NCBI GenBank assembly: GCA_958510875.1
Contig: OY294067.1
Span: 281,499,242-281,563,241, forward strand
DNA length: 64,000 bases
Direction of reading: 5' to 3'
Source of the DNA: Endomychus coccineus
Taxonomy: Eukaryota > Arthropoda > Insecta > Coleoptera > Endomychidae
Positions within the stretch are counted from its first letter, which is position 1; each line of letters starts with the position of its first letter. The translations under genes were made by a program, and so were the position numbers. The notes under the pieces were generated by a model, which worked only from the letters and a program-made list of their open reading frames with translations, was not told where the DNA came from and searched no databases. Below are positions 1 to 11,509 of this stretch, one piece after another.

Positions 1-725
1 TCATATATCAATCATCCAAGATAACATGTCAGAATTAAAGAATAAATCAGCAAAGGGGGGAATTTTGGGATTGTGGGTTTCGAACAAACATTGATATGAA
101 TGACAGTCGCTTTAGGGTAAGGAATCAGATAGTTTGGAGCGTGAGTTATGATGAATTGAAGGCATATCAATATATATCGCAGGATGTCAATGTCCTGATT
201 CCAAATTCCACGTTCTGATAAGCAATGTTAATCTACAAGATGAAGGGTTTTCCGATATGTACGTTCTCATATGAGGATTATTAAACGATTTTCACTCCGT
301 AGAATCATCAATGTGTTGAAGGTCACTACATATTATATGAAAACCATTTTAGTGTTCTCTTATAATTCATTAACCAAATTTAACCATAACTAATGAAGTA
401 ATTTTAAATGATTGATCTGCTAGTTCAGTGATATAAATCATTTTGACTTATGTATGATGTTCGATGTAAGAAAGAAATTACGTTAGTAATTTTGTGCAAC
501 GAATTCATTTGAACAATTCCCATAAATAAGTGCCGCCTCACAGTCGACTCTATTCAAGCCGTGAAGTAAAACATGTAACACCACATATCTCCTTAACCAT
601 AGTCGTATGCTCTACGAATATAATAATTGCGAAGTCTATCTTTTCGAAATTGTACTAATATGTTTTAATTTATACATTGCATAGATTAAGATTACAACTA
701 CATTATTACATAATAAAGGGTAGAG
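1..725. other. AT-rich sequence, nothing recognised
   Basis: No coding segment, repeat array or transposon end could be supported here. It is AT-rich unique-looking sequence preceding the first SINE. Confidence 0.4.
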
Positions 726-1025
726 GGGGCCAGGTAGCTCAGTGGTAGAACCATCGATCTCCTAATCACTGTGGCCAGTGCGGAATTTTTCGATGGCCCG
801 AGAAAGTGGAGAGGCAAGATACAATGGGCCGTTAGGCCTAAGTGTCATCGAGACTGCCCTGGTTGCAGGATCGAGCCTACCACATGAGGTGGAGTGTTTA
901 GTGGGTACATCTGAGATGATAAAATTCGGACTCAGGGACTCCCACACTACCCTATGGGATGTTACAGGACCATAAGGTGCCCAAAAAAGGTTTCAACCCC
1001 CTTCCAACAAAAAAAATAAAAAAAA
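726..1025 (+). mobile_element. tRNA-derived SINE, copy 1
   Basis: The head reads like a tRNA, with an A box (tagctcagtggtaga). It is followed by a body shared with copies at 12548 and 54461 (for example the ggactcagggactccca block) and an A-rich tail. Compared with the other copies, about 25 bases covering the B box (ggttcgagtcc) are missing, so this copy should lack an intact internal pol III promoter. The anticodon-loop region of the family (CTTCTAA in copy 2) suggests descent from tRNA-Arg(TCT); that is inference. The short open frames across it are accidental. Confidence 0.85.
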
Positions 1026-2080
1026 GGTGGGATACTCTGCTTGATCAATCGAATAACCTAAAATGATGTGAAATTAATAAATATATCATTGTGTGTTAGC
1101 TTGTTTCTACATATCAAAATCAGATATTTGATTGTTCAGCAAAACCAATGAGAAGGTGCAGAGTTAGCACTTCTTTTTCCATTGGGACCATCTATCTAAC
1201 AGAATATGTTCTAATATAATTTGGTTTTGAATATAAGTAGGCACCTACTAATGAAATGTAACTTTCAGACCACAAATTAGTGCGGGTATTTCGGCCAGGA
1301 TGAAAGGTATAAAGAAGGAAATTTGATGAAAAAGGTTTTTGGTAGATTTAAGGACAAGTCAGGTTAAAATATTGAAATGGATATAACAAAACAAAGACAA
1401 CAAATAAACAAAACATACATTCTCAAGATGAAAACAGGTATAGTTATTGAGTAAGGAACAGTACATTTACTTCCTTCGGATGAATCAATTTGAATAAAAA
1501 TGTATTTAGCTTCCTTATATTCATTTTGTTGCAAGATTTTTGCTTGTCCCTCAGATATTATACTAGGAAGAATAACTCGACTATTCATGTGATTATCCGT
1601 TATCAAATAAAGAACTACAAAGATCACTGCTTTGTAAGATATTAATCACTCAGATTTTCTTACAAGGGTCATTTTATTTCAATACTGGTAATAACTTAAC
1701 AAGTTCATTGAAATTTGTAAAGCAAAATTCTTATGAATAACTAAAATAGTTGGCAAATTTGGAAAAATTGATGGGACAGGCTTTTTTGTCCATGTTATTC
1801 AAGGTGACTTCTGGTAGAATAGCTCTAATCGATCTATGTTTGAAATAAATTGTTTTGTAGAAATTGATCTTGGCCAATTTCTCTTCCTCAGGTAAGGCAA
1901 AAGTATGTGATTCCTCTTTCTTTGAAGTAGATTGATAATTTGACTTATATTCTAAAACTCAACAATATCTAAGTATGATTATAAAAAAAACATTACAACG
2001 AAAATAAAACAATTAAGTATCACAGTACGCCAATTTATGCAAATGCACGCATTAATTTTTGATATTGTAGCTTCACAGAT
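1026..2080. other. No feature recognised
   Basis: AT-rich sequence between the first SINE and a LINE fragment. Short open frames exist but none resembles a known family. Confidence 0.4.
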
Positions 2081-2662
2081 ATTGTTCCAAATGGGAAAAA
2101 TGTATAGAGTTTAATGCAACCAAAACTCAAGCTTGCGTCTTCTCCAGGAAGGCAGATCCCACAATCCCTAATATGATGATGTCAGGTATAACTATTCCTA
2201 GGAAGTCTTCCATATTCATGATCGGGATCACCACCAACAACACTCTCTCATTGAACGATCATGTGAGGTTCATTGCGAAAACCGCTTCACAAAAACTTGG
2301 TTTTCTATTCCATGCCAAGAGCTTCTATACATCCCAGCAGCTCATCTGAATCTACAAAGCACAGATTCGATCTGTTCTGGAGTACTGTACACATGTTTGG
2401 AGTTCAGCTCCCAAACATAGGCAGAAGCTCTTGGATTATATCCAGGAGAGAACTATCCGTCTGATTGATGATGTCACACTTACAGGTTCATTGACCTCTC
2501 CAGCACATCGTAGACATGTGGGAGACCTCTCCCTTTCATATAGATATTTCCATGGTCGGTGTTCATCAGAAATCTCGTACGAGAGATTCCAGATAGGCGG
2601 ACTAGACGAGCTCAAACTAGTCGCCCCTTCATCGTCAAGCTTGAGACCTGCCGAATTTCTTC

Positions 2663-4340
2663 CAGTGGCGAATCCTTGGAGGAGGCTAAGGAGGCTCAGC
2701 CTCCTCACCAATTTATCTTAATGATCATTCTCCATTTTATTTCCTGTTTCTCTGATAATTCTTTAAATTTTACAATTAATTCCCCGTTCTCAGTAGTTAT
2801 TTTCAATCTGGCAACAGTGCCCAGAGGCTAGATTCTCTATATATCTCAAACGCTGAATACGTGCGCACAACACAGTTGCCTTTTTTCCAACCAGTCCAAT
2901 TGCTCTACATCAAGTAAAACACTAGAATTGCAACGTTCTCTGTAGGGTAGCCTCTCGTTCGCCGTCGGTCAGTCGTATGAGATACGAGACTTGCTGGGAC
3001 ACGTGCTGTGTCAGTGCTTCTTATTGAGTCATGTCACGAGACGCGAAGTAAGGTTAGATTACTTAATTATTAAACGTTAAAATGAGTGGTAGTCGTAGTA
3101 GTAATTTAGTTGCTGGCTTTTTAGAAAATCTATTTAGTGGATTAACATATGACAGAAAAGTGTTTTTTGATAATAAACGCCCTTTACCGGATTTGAAAGG
3201 ATTACTAATGACCAGTAAGTTTCAAAATCGATCATTTAATACTGATAATTATAAAAAATATTTATGGTTAACGGGATCTGAGGTACAAAATAAATTATAT
3301 TGCTGGTATTGTTTGCTATTTACATCTGATACAACTTCATGTTGGGGGCACTCGGGTTATGATGATTTGAGAAATTTTGCTCGGTGGTCTAGACTAGACA
3401 AACATGAAAAATCGCAGGAACATATTGCATCGAGTATTAAGTTTGAATTAACCGGTAAACAGAATATTGTTGAAAGAGGAAAACGTATAATTTGGTAGAC
3501 AAGAAACTACATTATAAACAACTTTTTATGAAATTATAGATACTATTAAAGGTCAAATTGAGATTCGATCTTCCGATTTACATGAATTGAAGTTTTTCGA
3601 CTTGACGAATAGAAGATTTTTCGAATCTTTTTCGAAAGAGTTTCCCAGTACACTTTTAGATAACTTAGTTCTAAAATATAAATTTTTTGATAAAATAGCA
3701 CTGCACAATGAATTATGGGTTATATATCTACTCGGATAAAGATATTTTAGGCCTGTACGACATTCACGCCGATATGATAAAATATATGATAGACGATGAT
3801 TTGCAACAAGTTTTACCTCAGTTTTATAAACTACTTTGTTTGACAGTCACCATTCCTGTCACGTCAGCATCGGTGACGAATTAAAACTTACATGCGAAAT
3901 ACAATAGGCCAAAATCGTTTATACAATGTTAGTTTGATATCTATTGAAAAAGATTTAGTAAAACACTTAAAACAAAAATGATACATTTTATGATAATATT
4001 ATTGATCATTTTTCGCAAACTAAAGACCGTAGAATTCCGTTAATATATAAAAAAAGTTAATAAAATTAATTAAAAAAAACAAAATATGAAAAATTTAAAA
4101 AAAAAGAAAAAATATCAAAAATCCAAAAAAAAATAAAAAACAAACGAACAAAAAAATTTTTTGTCAAGAGAAACTCTACACCTCCACTTTGGTTCTTGCT
4201 GGGCAACAATTAATTTTATCACTAAAGTAGCTGGTACGGTCGCTGTGCAAAGGTTAAATTAATTGGCTGAATAGAGTATATTTTTACAAAAACGTTTTAT
4301 GTCCAGCCTCTTCTCTTAAAAAGTTTACGAGCCGCCACTG
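2663..4340 (+). mobile_element. hAT transposon, internally deleted, inserted in the LINE
   Basis: The ends are inverted repeats: cagtggcg at 2663 and cgccactg at 4340. They are flanked by an 8-bp duplication, atttcttc (2655-2662) and atttctcc (4341-4348), with one mismatch. The 8-bp duplication and CAGTGGCG ends are typical of hAT elements. The 1678-bp body carries the two ends of a TTF-type hAT transposase gene with the middle lost. The insertion interrupts a LINE and is therefore younger than it. Confidence 0.92.
3082..4062 (+). pseudogene. TTF-type zinc-finger hAT transposase, deleted and frameshifted
   Basis: An open frame of 138 codons starts at 3082 and ends at 3498. It holds a TTF-type zinc-finger domain at about residues 55-115, with the signature KLYCWYCLLF, a following W and GYDDLRNF, then KHEKSQEH. 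This domain is known at the N-terminus of one group of hAT transposases (ZMYM1-like). After 3498, broken frames show SSDLHELKFFDLTNRRFF, LTVTIPVTSAS, then LYNVSLISIEKDLVKHLK, which is the conserved C-terminal dimerisation region. The catalytic middle, some hundreds of residues, is absent. The start at 3082 is the first ATG ahead of the domain. It cannot produce active transposase. Confidence 0.85.
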
Positions 4341-4510
4341 ATTTCTCCCTCCTCCATTTTTCTATGGAACAGCGAAGTTGTGGAACTCTTCACCAAGTGA
4401 AGTCTTTTCCTTAACCTATAACCTTCAAACCTTCAAGAAAAATTGGAATGCCTATCTCTTCACCTAACATTCCAACGCTGTCTCACACGATGCTCCTCGA
4501 ACATATAGGT

Positions 4511-5704
4511 TTCCCTCAGAAAAAATTCAATTCAAAAACAATATAAATGATACATATTTGGATATTTCCTGAATTCAATAGGTTATTGAAGATTTTACAA
4601 CTTTCAAATCACAATATTACACAATAAACTAAAGCAACTGATCCGATTTACTTTATGTTTGAGCGATGAGAAAACAAAACTTCAATGATGAGCATGCTAC
4701 ACCACGATAGAACCTCTAATGTTATCCTAATCGATTGAGAGAATAAGAAGTTTCAGAACAGGTTCTACTTGTTTAGTGTGTAATAGATTTCGGTTATTCG
4801 TTTCAAAACTAGCTGGTATTATTTTCTACTAAACCTATATTTCCTTCGTATACAATAGTTAGAAGTTTGTACTGTTGCCTTTGTAGGAATTCACAATGAG
4901 AACTTCGTGGAATGGCAAAAACTTCACAATGCGTTCCGCTGTTACCGCTAGATCGCACACATGTTCAATTCCCTATTGTTCATAATTATCACTGAAAGCA
5001 TTAGGTGGAGGAGAAATGATTGTATTGTTAGAGAATTTTACCTTGATATTTGCAGAGATAGAATCTATATCTATTTGAATGGCTACTTCATTGTTAGACA
5101 ACTACGGACCGATGCTTTTAAAACTATTAGGCTAATGAAGTGAAATGAATTATGATACCAATGTATTACAAAAAATTCTGATGCCAATGCTACCTCAACA
5201 CAAGTGGCAGCTTCTCTGGGTAATCACTTAATCAGAAATGGCAGTACCTCACCATACGATTGAAATCCAGAAATAGAAGAATAAGTATTATAATTCAAAA
5301 TATTTAAATATTGCAGAGCATTGAGATAAGTTTCAAGTATATGATTGAATATCAATCATATATTCAAAGGTGAATATCTATCTTGCATTCAAAGCTTAAA
5401 AGCAACTAACTGAACTAGTGACTTATGAAATTGAGCTATCTATATTAAATTTGAGGTTTACTTAAGATATTACATTTGTTTAGCGAATTGGAGCCGTGCT
5501 CTTTCGTTTATTATTGTTTGTTTCTTCTTTATTGCCCATTTTGGGCGTTAAGTACTACGGCTGTTCTTGGCTTCTTGTACTTTGGTACCAACAGCAGGTC
5601 ATGAGCCACTGCATCTCTGATTGTGTGGTTTCAATGGGTTTCTATCTTTTGGCGCCTGTTTACGAATTATTTCCTTAGTTTTAGGTATTCCTGTATGAGC
5701 AGGA
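4511..5704. other. No feature recognised
   Basis: AT-rich sequence between two LINE fragments. Two open frames of about 60 codons (4961, 5496) show no family signature. A direct ATATTCAAAGGTGAATAT-like repetition around 5340-5390 is the only local structure. Confidence 0.35.
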
Positions 5705-6040
5705 GAAGATAAAACTTGGTGACAGGACACTGTCATCTGAATAAACATCTACACACAATGGGCATTGTTGAAGACCCAACTTAGTAGTGGATGTGGAGAG
5801 GCGGGTGAAACTGCCTCTCACATCCTAGCAGAATGTCCAGCACTGGCTTCTTTTAGGCTACAACACATATGCCACTTGAAGTCATAAGAGATATCAGTCC
5901 ATGCATAATCTTAGCCGTCGGTACTGCCTTAGGCCTGCTGGACTGATTCTAGTATCAAGGGGCGCAGAATGGACCTAATCAAGCGGTCTGAATGCTCCGG
6001 ACTTGTCCGTCCCCGCTTTTATTGATTGATTGATTGATCC
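5705..6040 (+). mobile_element. 3' end of an R1/jockey-type LINE (RNase H tail plus zinc-finger motif)
   Basis: Broken frames read VTGHCHLNKHLHTMGI then GETASHILAECPAL. These match the conserved end of the second ORF of R1/jockey-type LINEs, with the LTGHCxLNxHL motif followed by a CxxC...H...C pattern. The copy ends in a short (attg)n tail at 6019-6037, as expected of tandem-repeat LINE 3' tails. Related ends occur at 17.27 kb and 60.4-61.8 kb. It is 5'-truncated and non-functional. Confidence 0.8.
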
Positions 6041-6286
6041 CTATGGAGTAGGTTCGTTTATTTCGTAATATGGTGCATTCAGACAGGATCTGATTATCTT
6101 ATTCTGTATTATTTACAAATCCTTTAGTTGAGCGGGTGATGCTATTGTCGGTCTTATCATAGAAGTATACATCCTTAATTTACTTTTGATACTTACTTCG
6201 CTGATCCTATTGAGTAGCAGATATAGGTGCCCCTTTCCCTGGTTTGCCTTTTTCTTTATATTTCTTAGGTGGGGATTGAAAGTTAG

Positions 6287-7185
6287 TTAGTTAGGTTTGT
6301 GTTTACTGTTTCTCGTTGAGAACATTATCGTTCGGCTTTTTGTGGCGTTCACTTCTATTCGCCATTTGTTGAACCACTCTTCGAGGTCGGTAATAAGTCT
6401 TTCAAGCTTCGCTTGTACGGACATTATTTGGATGTGCTGGCATAAGGCGCCTATGTCGTCTGCATATTGCGCCAAGTCTTGTCCCATTGTCTTGAGTATA
6501 TATGCGGTATACAAGCTATAGAATACCGAGCCGAGCATCGACCCTGGTGGTACACCTGCCTTAGCTTGTCTTTCTTCTGACGTGATATCGTCCACCCTCG
6601 TTTTGAATCTGCGCCCCATAAGGCTCGAATCCATAAGCTTCATGTAGGCTATTCGTAAATCTTATGTATCAGTCCAGCGTGCCATACCTTGTCAAAGGCT
6701 TTGGCTATATCTAGGAACACTGCACCGGTAGGAATTTTCTTATTGTGTCCTTCTATAATCTTCTGAGCTATTCTAGGTAGTTGGTGCGTTGTGCTGTGCT
6801 CATTGCGGAACCCATGTTGTTCGTCCGGGATTATGTTTTGGTTTTCTCTTAGCTGGTTCAACCTAATGAGAATAGTTCTCTTGGCTACTTTACTCACGTT
6901 TAATAGTCAACTTATCGGTCTATAATTCGATGGATTATTCCTTGGTTTATTTAGTTTTGGGATCATTACTGTTTTCCAGTTCTTTGAATAGTGCCTATGT
7001 TTGAGGACGCTGTTTGCAATTTCTACTAAGTACGCATTTTTCAGTATATTTTGCAATATCTGATTTGTAATCTTATCGTTGTAGGGGGTATTCTGGATTT
7101 TTGTGCTTTTCATTATCTCTTTGATTACCTCTTTTGTTAATTCTGTGATTCTATATTCCTGCTCTATCCTTAGCATAAGCTTCAC
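6287..7185 (-). pseudogene. LINE reverse transcriptase (X-element/jockey-like), broken in three frames
   Basis: Reading the minus strand from 7185 downwards, the conserved order of a non-LTR reverse transcriptase is visible. WKTVMIPKLNKP and NNPSNYRPIS lie near 6915-6970. GFRNEHSTTHQL and AVFLDIAKAFDKVW, with the first catalytic aspartate, lie near 6690-6800. AGVPPGSMLGSVFYSLYT and AQYADDIGAL, with the catalytic YADD, lie near 6460-6560. The three pieces (6907-7185, 6649-6897, 6287-6643) are separated by frame breaks, so it is a pseudogene. No endonuclease domain was found upstream on the minus strand. The neighbours are unrelated repeats. Confidence 0.9.
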
Positions 7186-7618
7186 TCCATTTTCTAGTTT
7201 CTGATTGTGTCGCGGTAGCTTACTTGGGTTCGGAATGAATTGGACTTCCGCTTTCTCGAGATCTGTTACTGCTGCGTTGCCATTTTCTAATTTTAGTGCG
7301 GCTATCGCGGTGACACTTGAGGCAGATTACCTATGCCGCAGCTTTGAACCAGCGACCAGTCGTATTCTGACAGACGATTTCCTTTATATCGACATGTGTT
7401 TACGACGTATTTTGATTAGAGTGAACAGGTAGAGGCACCGTCCACTAAAAGATGATGTAAGTTGAGAAAAGATGGCAAGAAAACAGCTGAAAGCAGCTAT
7501 AAATTGGCATATACTTTTGTATTTTATTATGTCTGACTTACTTACGTTACATTAAAGATAAACTTGAAATACTTGAAAATTTAATGGTGGAAGCAATTAC
7601 TTTGTGATAATTTATCAT
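7186..7618. other. Probable upstream part of the minus-strand LINE, not resolved
   Basis: This stretch lies 5' of the RT pseudogene on the minus strand. Its base composition resembles that element's, but I could not recognise a conserved motif in it. Confidence 0.3.
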
Positions 7619-7806
7619 ATTGATATAATGAAATAAAACAATTTTACTTTGTTTTTTATCACATATATTATAGAAGCAAATCGTTACTACAGTTTTGACG
7701 CTAGCGTGTCATCTTCACATGTATCGTTCGAAGATGAGACGCTAGTGTCGAAACTGTAGTCACCATTTGTTACTATAATATGTGTTTTATTCTATTATAT
7801 CAATTA
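7619..7806. repeat. Long imperfect palindrome (foldback)
   Basis: Arms of about 56 bases (7661-7716 and 7730-7785) pair around a 13-base loop. Outer matching arms lie at 7619-7640 and 7786-7806, with an extra 20 bases in the left arm. Each arm holds gctag flanked by gac/gtc, so each arm also contains a small internal hairpin. There is no coding potential. It could be a MITE-like foldback or the terminal part of a retroelement. Confidence 0.85.
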
Positions 7807-8790
7807 AAACACTTGAATAATGAATGAGGTAAGGTGACGGATATAATGACGGAATTCACCTTAACTAGCGAAAATGGATGCAGATGTAAAGTAAGAGATT
7901 GTATAGAAATAGTTGACTTTTTGATAAATGAATGTCGCTTCAATAATCGTTGTTCCGAAAATATGTTGTACAAAAAATATAATTTGGAAGGCCCCGCTAA
8001 TATTTGAATGTTCCTGTCAAATTTGAACTTTTGAGGATCAAGTCCGCCCCTGGCAATAAACTCCGTGGAAAAAACATATCGGTGGTGACCGACAGATGGT
8101 TTCATCCCATCATTTTAATAGTTTGTGGCATCTAATGGTGGTATAGAAATATATTTCTCGAATATTCGTGGTAAAAATAAAGGATTGACAAGTCAAATGT
8201 TCTACATCCTTACTAAATCCGACTGACTCCTTTCATAAGTTCTTTTGATTTATTATGCGGTTTATGAATCTGAATTCGTACTATCAATCATTCAACTTCA
8301 TTACAGTCAGCGAAGAATTATTTGCATTCAGGTTAATGTCAAAATTTATCAGACAGCTGCATTTTTCAGGTTTTTCATGAGCATATTCCAACTTATAAGG
8401 TCAGCTTGGCTTAGAAACTTATCTTTGTTAATAAATTAAATATGATTCTTTGGAATAGTGTAATTAAGCCACAGCATACTACAAATTACAGGCAGGAAAC
8501 ATCAAATGTAACGTCACCAAGGTCGACGGAAAACTACGATAATTACACTGATTCTTCGTATTTCATATTAACATATTGTTATGCAGACGTTAACCGTTGT
8601 GTAATTCGGCATGAGGCATATTCGAGTACATACGGCAACACTTGGCTTATTTGTGAAAAATATTTATTATTTATCACAAATAACCAGGAACGTACCATAT
8701 CGCACTTGCTATAAGCAATATATTGCTCAATAATATTCAAAAATTCTATCGTCAATCATTATTTTTGGTCGCCAGAGGGTCGGTTAAAAT
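7807..8790. other. No feature recognised
   Basis: AT-rich sequence. Open frames of 64-101 codons at 7800-8105 (minus) and 8245-8714 (plus) show no recognisable domain and no coding signature that I can defend. Confidence 0.35.
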
Positions 8791-8796
8791 TCCTAT

Positions 8797-9503
8797 GTAT
8801 GGGGTGTCTGAAATTAGCGTAAAATGATCTATCGAATACAATACAAGATGGCGTTTTTTGAAACTTGATTATAAATTAGAACTGGAACGTCTTCCGTGTA
8901 AAAACTCTTTCCAGAAAGAGTTTCCGGACTTTAAAAATTCTTGCAAGAAGCATAAGAGAAAATAAAAAATCAATAATCTTAAGGGATTTTCAGATGTTAT
9001 GCTTTCATTGAAGAATTATGAAAATTTTCATTCTATGTCATTATAGTTGTGTGATGTCATCTATCATCATTGCCAATTATCAATTGTCATACAATATTGG
9101 TTTCACGCTTGGAATATAAGGTCGATGGTTTCACGGTTTGACTTTTACAGATAAAAAGAAGTAGAATATGACAAAATGAAAATGGTTTCTATTGGTTGTT
9201 ATTCAGTGAAAAAATATCAACAAAGAATTAGCCACTAAATCGGTATTTTCGACTAGAATAACTTTCACAATATACTGATTAGTGAAGTAACTTTGAAGCA
9301 TAAGTTGCTCTAATCAATTTTTGCCATAAATAACTTTGTTTTCTAAAGAAACGAGAAACAAAAATGGATCAATTTGTATTTGCAGCAGTCAGAGCTATTA
9401 TAAAACTTAACAGTTGAAAGACTATCTCTTTTGAAAAAAAAAATTATTCATGACTTATTTTTTGATGGTCTATCGACTGGTAAAGTTTTTGACACACCCT
9501 GTA
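8797..9503. mobile_element. Non-autonomous mariner/Tc1-like element
   Basis: The left end reads tggggtgtctgaaatt just after a TA. The right end, read on the minus strand, is cagggtgtgtcaaaaa just before a TA. These ends resemble the GGGTGTC-type terminal repeats of mariner/Tc1 elements, which duplicate TA on insertion. About 0.7 kb of AT-rich sequence without a transposase frame lies between them. The ends are imperfect, so it is old. Confidence 0.55.
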
Positions 9504-9506
9504 TAG

Positions 9507-10530
9507 ATATGTGCTAAGCCTTCCTAGACAGTTAATCAAATCATTTATCAATTAGATATCTGTCAACGGCGTAGGAATGTAGGGTTATCAAAATAATTAG
9601 AAATAATGCACTGAGTTTTGTAATGTTACATTGTAGTCCTCCATATTGCATAGGGTTGGCGTATACATGAAATTTCATTTTGTTTTAATACAGTGAAGGA
9701 CTTTTGCGCTGTTTTATGAGGTGCGATGCCAACAGTCATTAGAATAGCCTCGAGCGTGTGGCAGGGGAGCGTGAATTATTACTCGTCGTCTTTTGAAAGC
9801 CTCAGAACAATCACGTTTCCCTGCAAAAGACAGATTTAAAATAGCGTTTTGAAGGCACTTCCTTCATCACATACGTTTTTCAGCTCGTATAACAGTAAAG
9901 ATGATAACATAAATAATCATAATGACTACAAGAAGATCCTTGTCATAAAAATAATCGAGATAGAACTGAATCCATGTTGAGTTTTTATGAGTAGATAGAT
10001 AATCTCTGTATTCTTTTATTGCGAGCTCCTTAGTCCAGGTATAATAGCGCTTTGTAAGGAAATCGAGTTTCCAAAAGTTTTTTGTATGAAATTCGACATG
10101 TCATTGTACAATTGAGCAGCTATTATGCGAAAATCAGAAGAGCCATAGGGTGCCAGCAGAGCCAAAGTGGGCATTTGCCTGATATTGTTTTTCACACTTG
10201 ATTGTAAAATGGTGTATTTTGTAATGTTGAGAGCACATACTGCAACATTCTTCATTTGTATCTCTTCAGAGTATGTTCAGGTTCTTATAAATATTTAATT
10301 CTAACTTCTCTTTGTTCCTTTGTTTCTTATGAACAAGATAAAATATTTTTTTTTTAAATAATGATACCAATATGACAAAGGTTTAAATGAATAGCAATAA
10401 TCATTTGTACCTCCAAAGTTATTACCTGCCAATTGGTTTGAAATACCGAAAATTACGTAAACTGGGCTCAGTCCTACTAATAGGTACAGTTGATAAAGTT
10501 CAGTTTTGTTGAGGTGTATTTTCTTCCAAA
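9507..10530. other. No feature recognised
   Basis: No repeat boundary or conserved protein segment is visible. Minus-strand open frames at 10016-10255 and 10301-10555 have no recognisable family. Confidence 0.35.
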
Positions 10531-10536
10531 TTAAAA

Positions 10537-11160
10537 ATGGAAGTAGTTTCGACACAAGGCAAGTCTATGTACAATAGCGATGGCTACTGCTATGTCTTTG
10601 ACAAGTTTAGTGCATGTGGAACTAAAAAAAGTTGGTTTCTTGGGAGATATGATAATGACGCAGATTTTGCCGTTGAGGTGCGCATGGTAACCAGTTAGAC
10701 GAAGCTATCGATGAATTGTCAAATGTGTTGCCCCCAGAGATAGAACCTCTTTCAAAATGGTTTGAGAATTCATACATAATGTATGAATTCAACTCAAATA
10801 GGAGGGTTTGTATTTTCAATCCTACTTTTCCCTTTTTTGCAGCACCTTCTCTATCGAATAGACATCGGGCTGTTTGATTTTCTGCAATTCTTCCTCGTAG
10901 AAACAGCCGCTGATTGGCGAACGCCGCCGAGCAATATTTCCTTCAGAACTGTGGTCAGTACATAATCGGGTATTGACAAAAACTGTTAGAACAAACATCC
11001 AGGCAGAGGCCACACACAGAAGGCTACAAACAGAGCTGTCGATAAACCATTCAACCATTTGGAAATTCATCAATAGCCTAAAAAATGTCCAACGGATGAG
11101 AGATGTTGCTTATGGGATTTACGAGACTAAAAAAAAACCATTCAAGCTGACAGAAGGATG
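10537..11160 (+). pseudogene. FLYWCH zinc-finger / MULE-type transposase remnant
   Basis: The frame from the ATG at 10537 to the stop at 10698 holds GKSMYNSDGYCYVFDK and KKSWFLGRYDNDADF. This resembles a FLYWCH finger: a GK...DGY.Y core, then a central W. In shifted frames there follow VLPPEIEPLSKWFENSYI (about 10710-10780), ERRRAIFPSELWSVHNR (about 10915-10970), RTNIQAEATHRRLQ and STIWKFINSLKNVQRMRD (about 10990-11100). The TNN..E..HR.L...HP.IWKFI..LK pattern is known from the C-terminus of MULE-like transposases and their FLYWCH relatives. The central catalytic part is gone, and stops and frameshifts separate the pieces. It is a degraded element or domesticated-gene fragment. Confidence 0.7.
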
Positions 11161-11164
11161 AAAA

Positions 11165-11377
11165 CCTAGTTGAAGATTACAATAATCAATACAATCATGT
11201 TGACACCGTAAATACCAGCATTATTATTGAATTTTTAAGAGGTAAAATTATGAAATGAATCCAGAAAATCTATGGCCCCTTGATTAGATTCTAAATAATA
11301 GAATACGTATATTTTACTTAATGTAGATTCAGAAAATAAAACTAATGTGTAATACAATTAATGTGTTCGATTTCCTC
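11165..11377. other. No feature recognised
   Basis: Short AT-rich stretch between the MULE remnant and a minisatellite. Confidence 0.3.
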
Positions 11378-11506
11378 GTGCTCAAGTATGTCGGGCCCAA
11401 ATGGGTGGCGCTCAAGTGTCTCCGCGCACAAGTGTCTATGCGCCTAAGCGTCTCCGCGTCCAAATGTCTCCACGCTTGAGTGTCTCCGCGCCCAAATGTC
11501 CTAGAC
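11378..11506. repeat. GC-rich minisatellite, about 17-bp unit
   Basis: About seven degenerate copies of a unit like caagtgtctccgcgcc lie in tandem. The GC content contrasts sharply with the AT-rich surroundings. There is no coding potential. Confidence 0.8.
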
Positions 11507-11509
11507 CGT

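Larger units (their letters stand above)
2085..4510 (+). mobile_element. jockey-type LINE fragment (RT C-terminal part), split by a hAT insertion
   Basis: 2085-2662 and 4341-4510 form one non-LTR retrotransposon copy. Broken frames read FNATKTQACVFS, then a stretch ending LLDYIQERTIRLIDD, then HRRHVGDLSLSYRYFHGRCS. This is the region downstream of the YADD box in jockey-type reverse transcriptases, as known for this family. The same sequence recurs at 47.45-48.14 kb, which shows that 2663-4340 is an insertion. The copy is truncated at its 5' end and has several frameshifts, so it is dead. Confidence 0.85.

Noticed and set aside
726..800. tRNA gene at the SINE heads (also 12548 and 54461)
   Set aside because: The tRNA-like part continues into a shared 200-base body with an A-rich tail and flanking duplications; one copy lacks the B box. 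These are SINEs.
2431..2831. Overlapping 90-96 codon frames on both strands
   Set aside because: They are alternative frames of the LINE C-terminal region and of the hAT left end.
7800..8105. 101-codon minus-strand frame
   Set aside because: No domain, and it starts inside the palindrome's outer arm; nothing supports translation.
10016..11073. A string of minus-strand frames that first suggested a membrane receptor gene
   Set aside because: The plus strand of the same stretch reads as FLYWCH and MULE motifs in conserved order, which explains the sequence better. The minus frames have no family signature.
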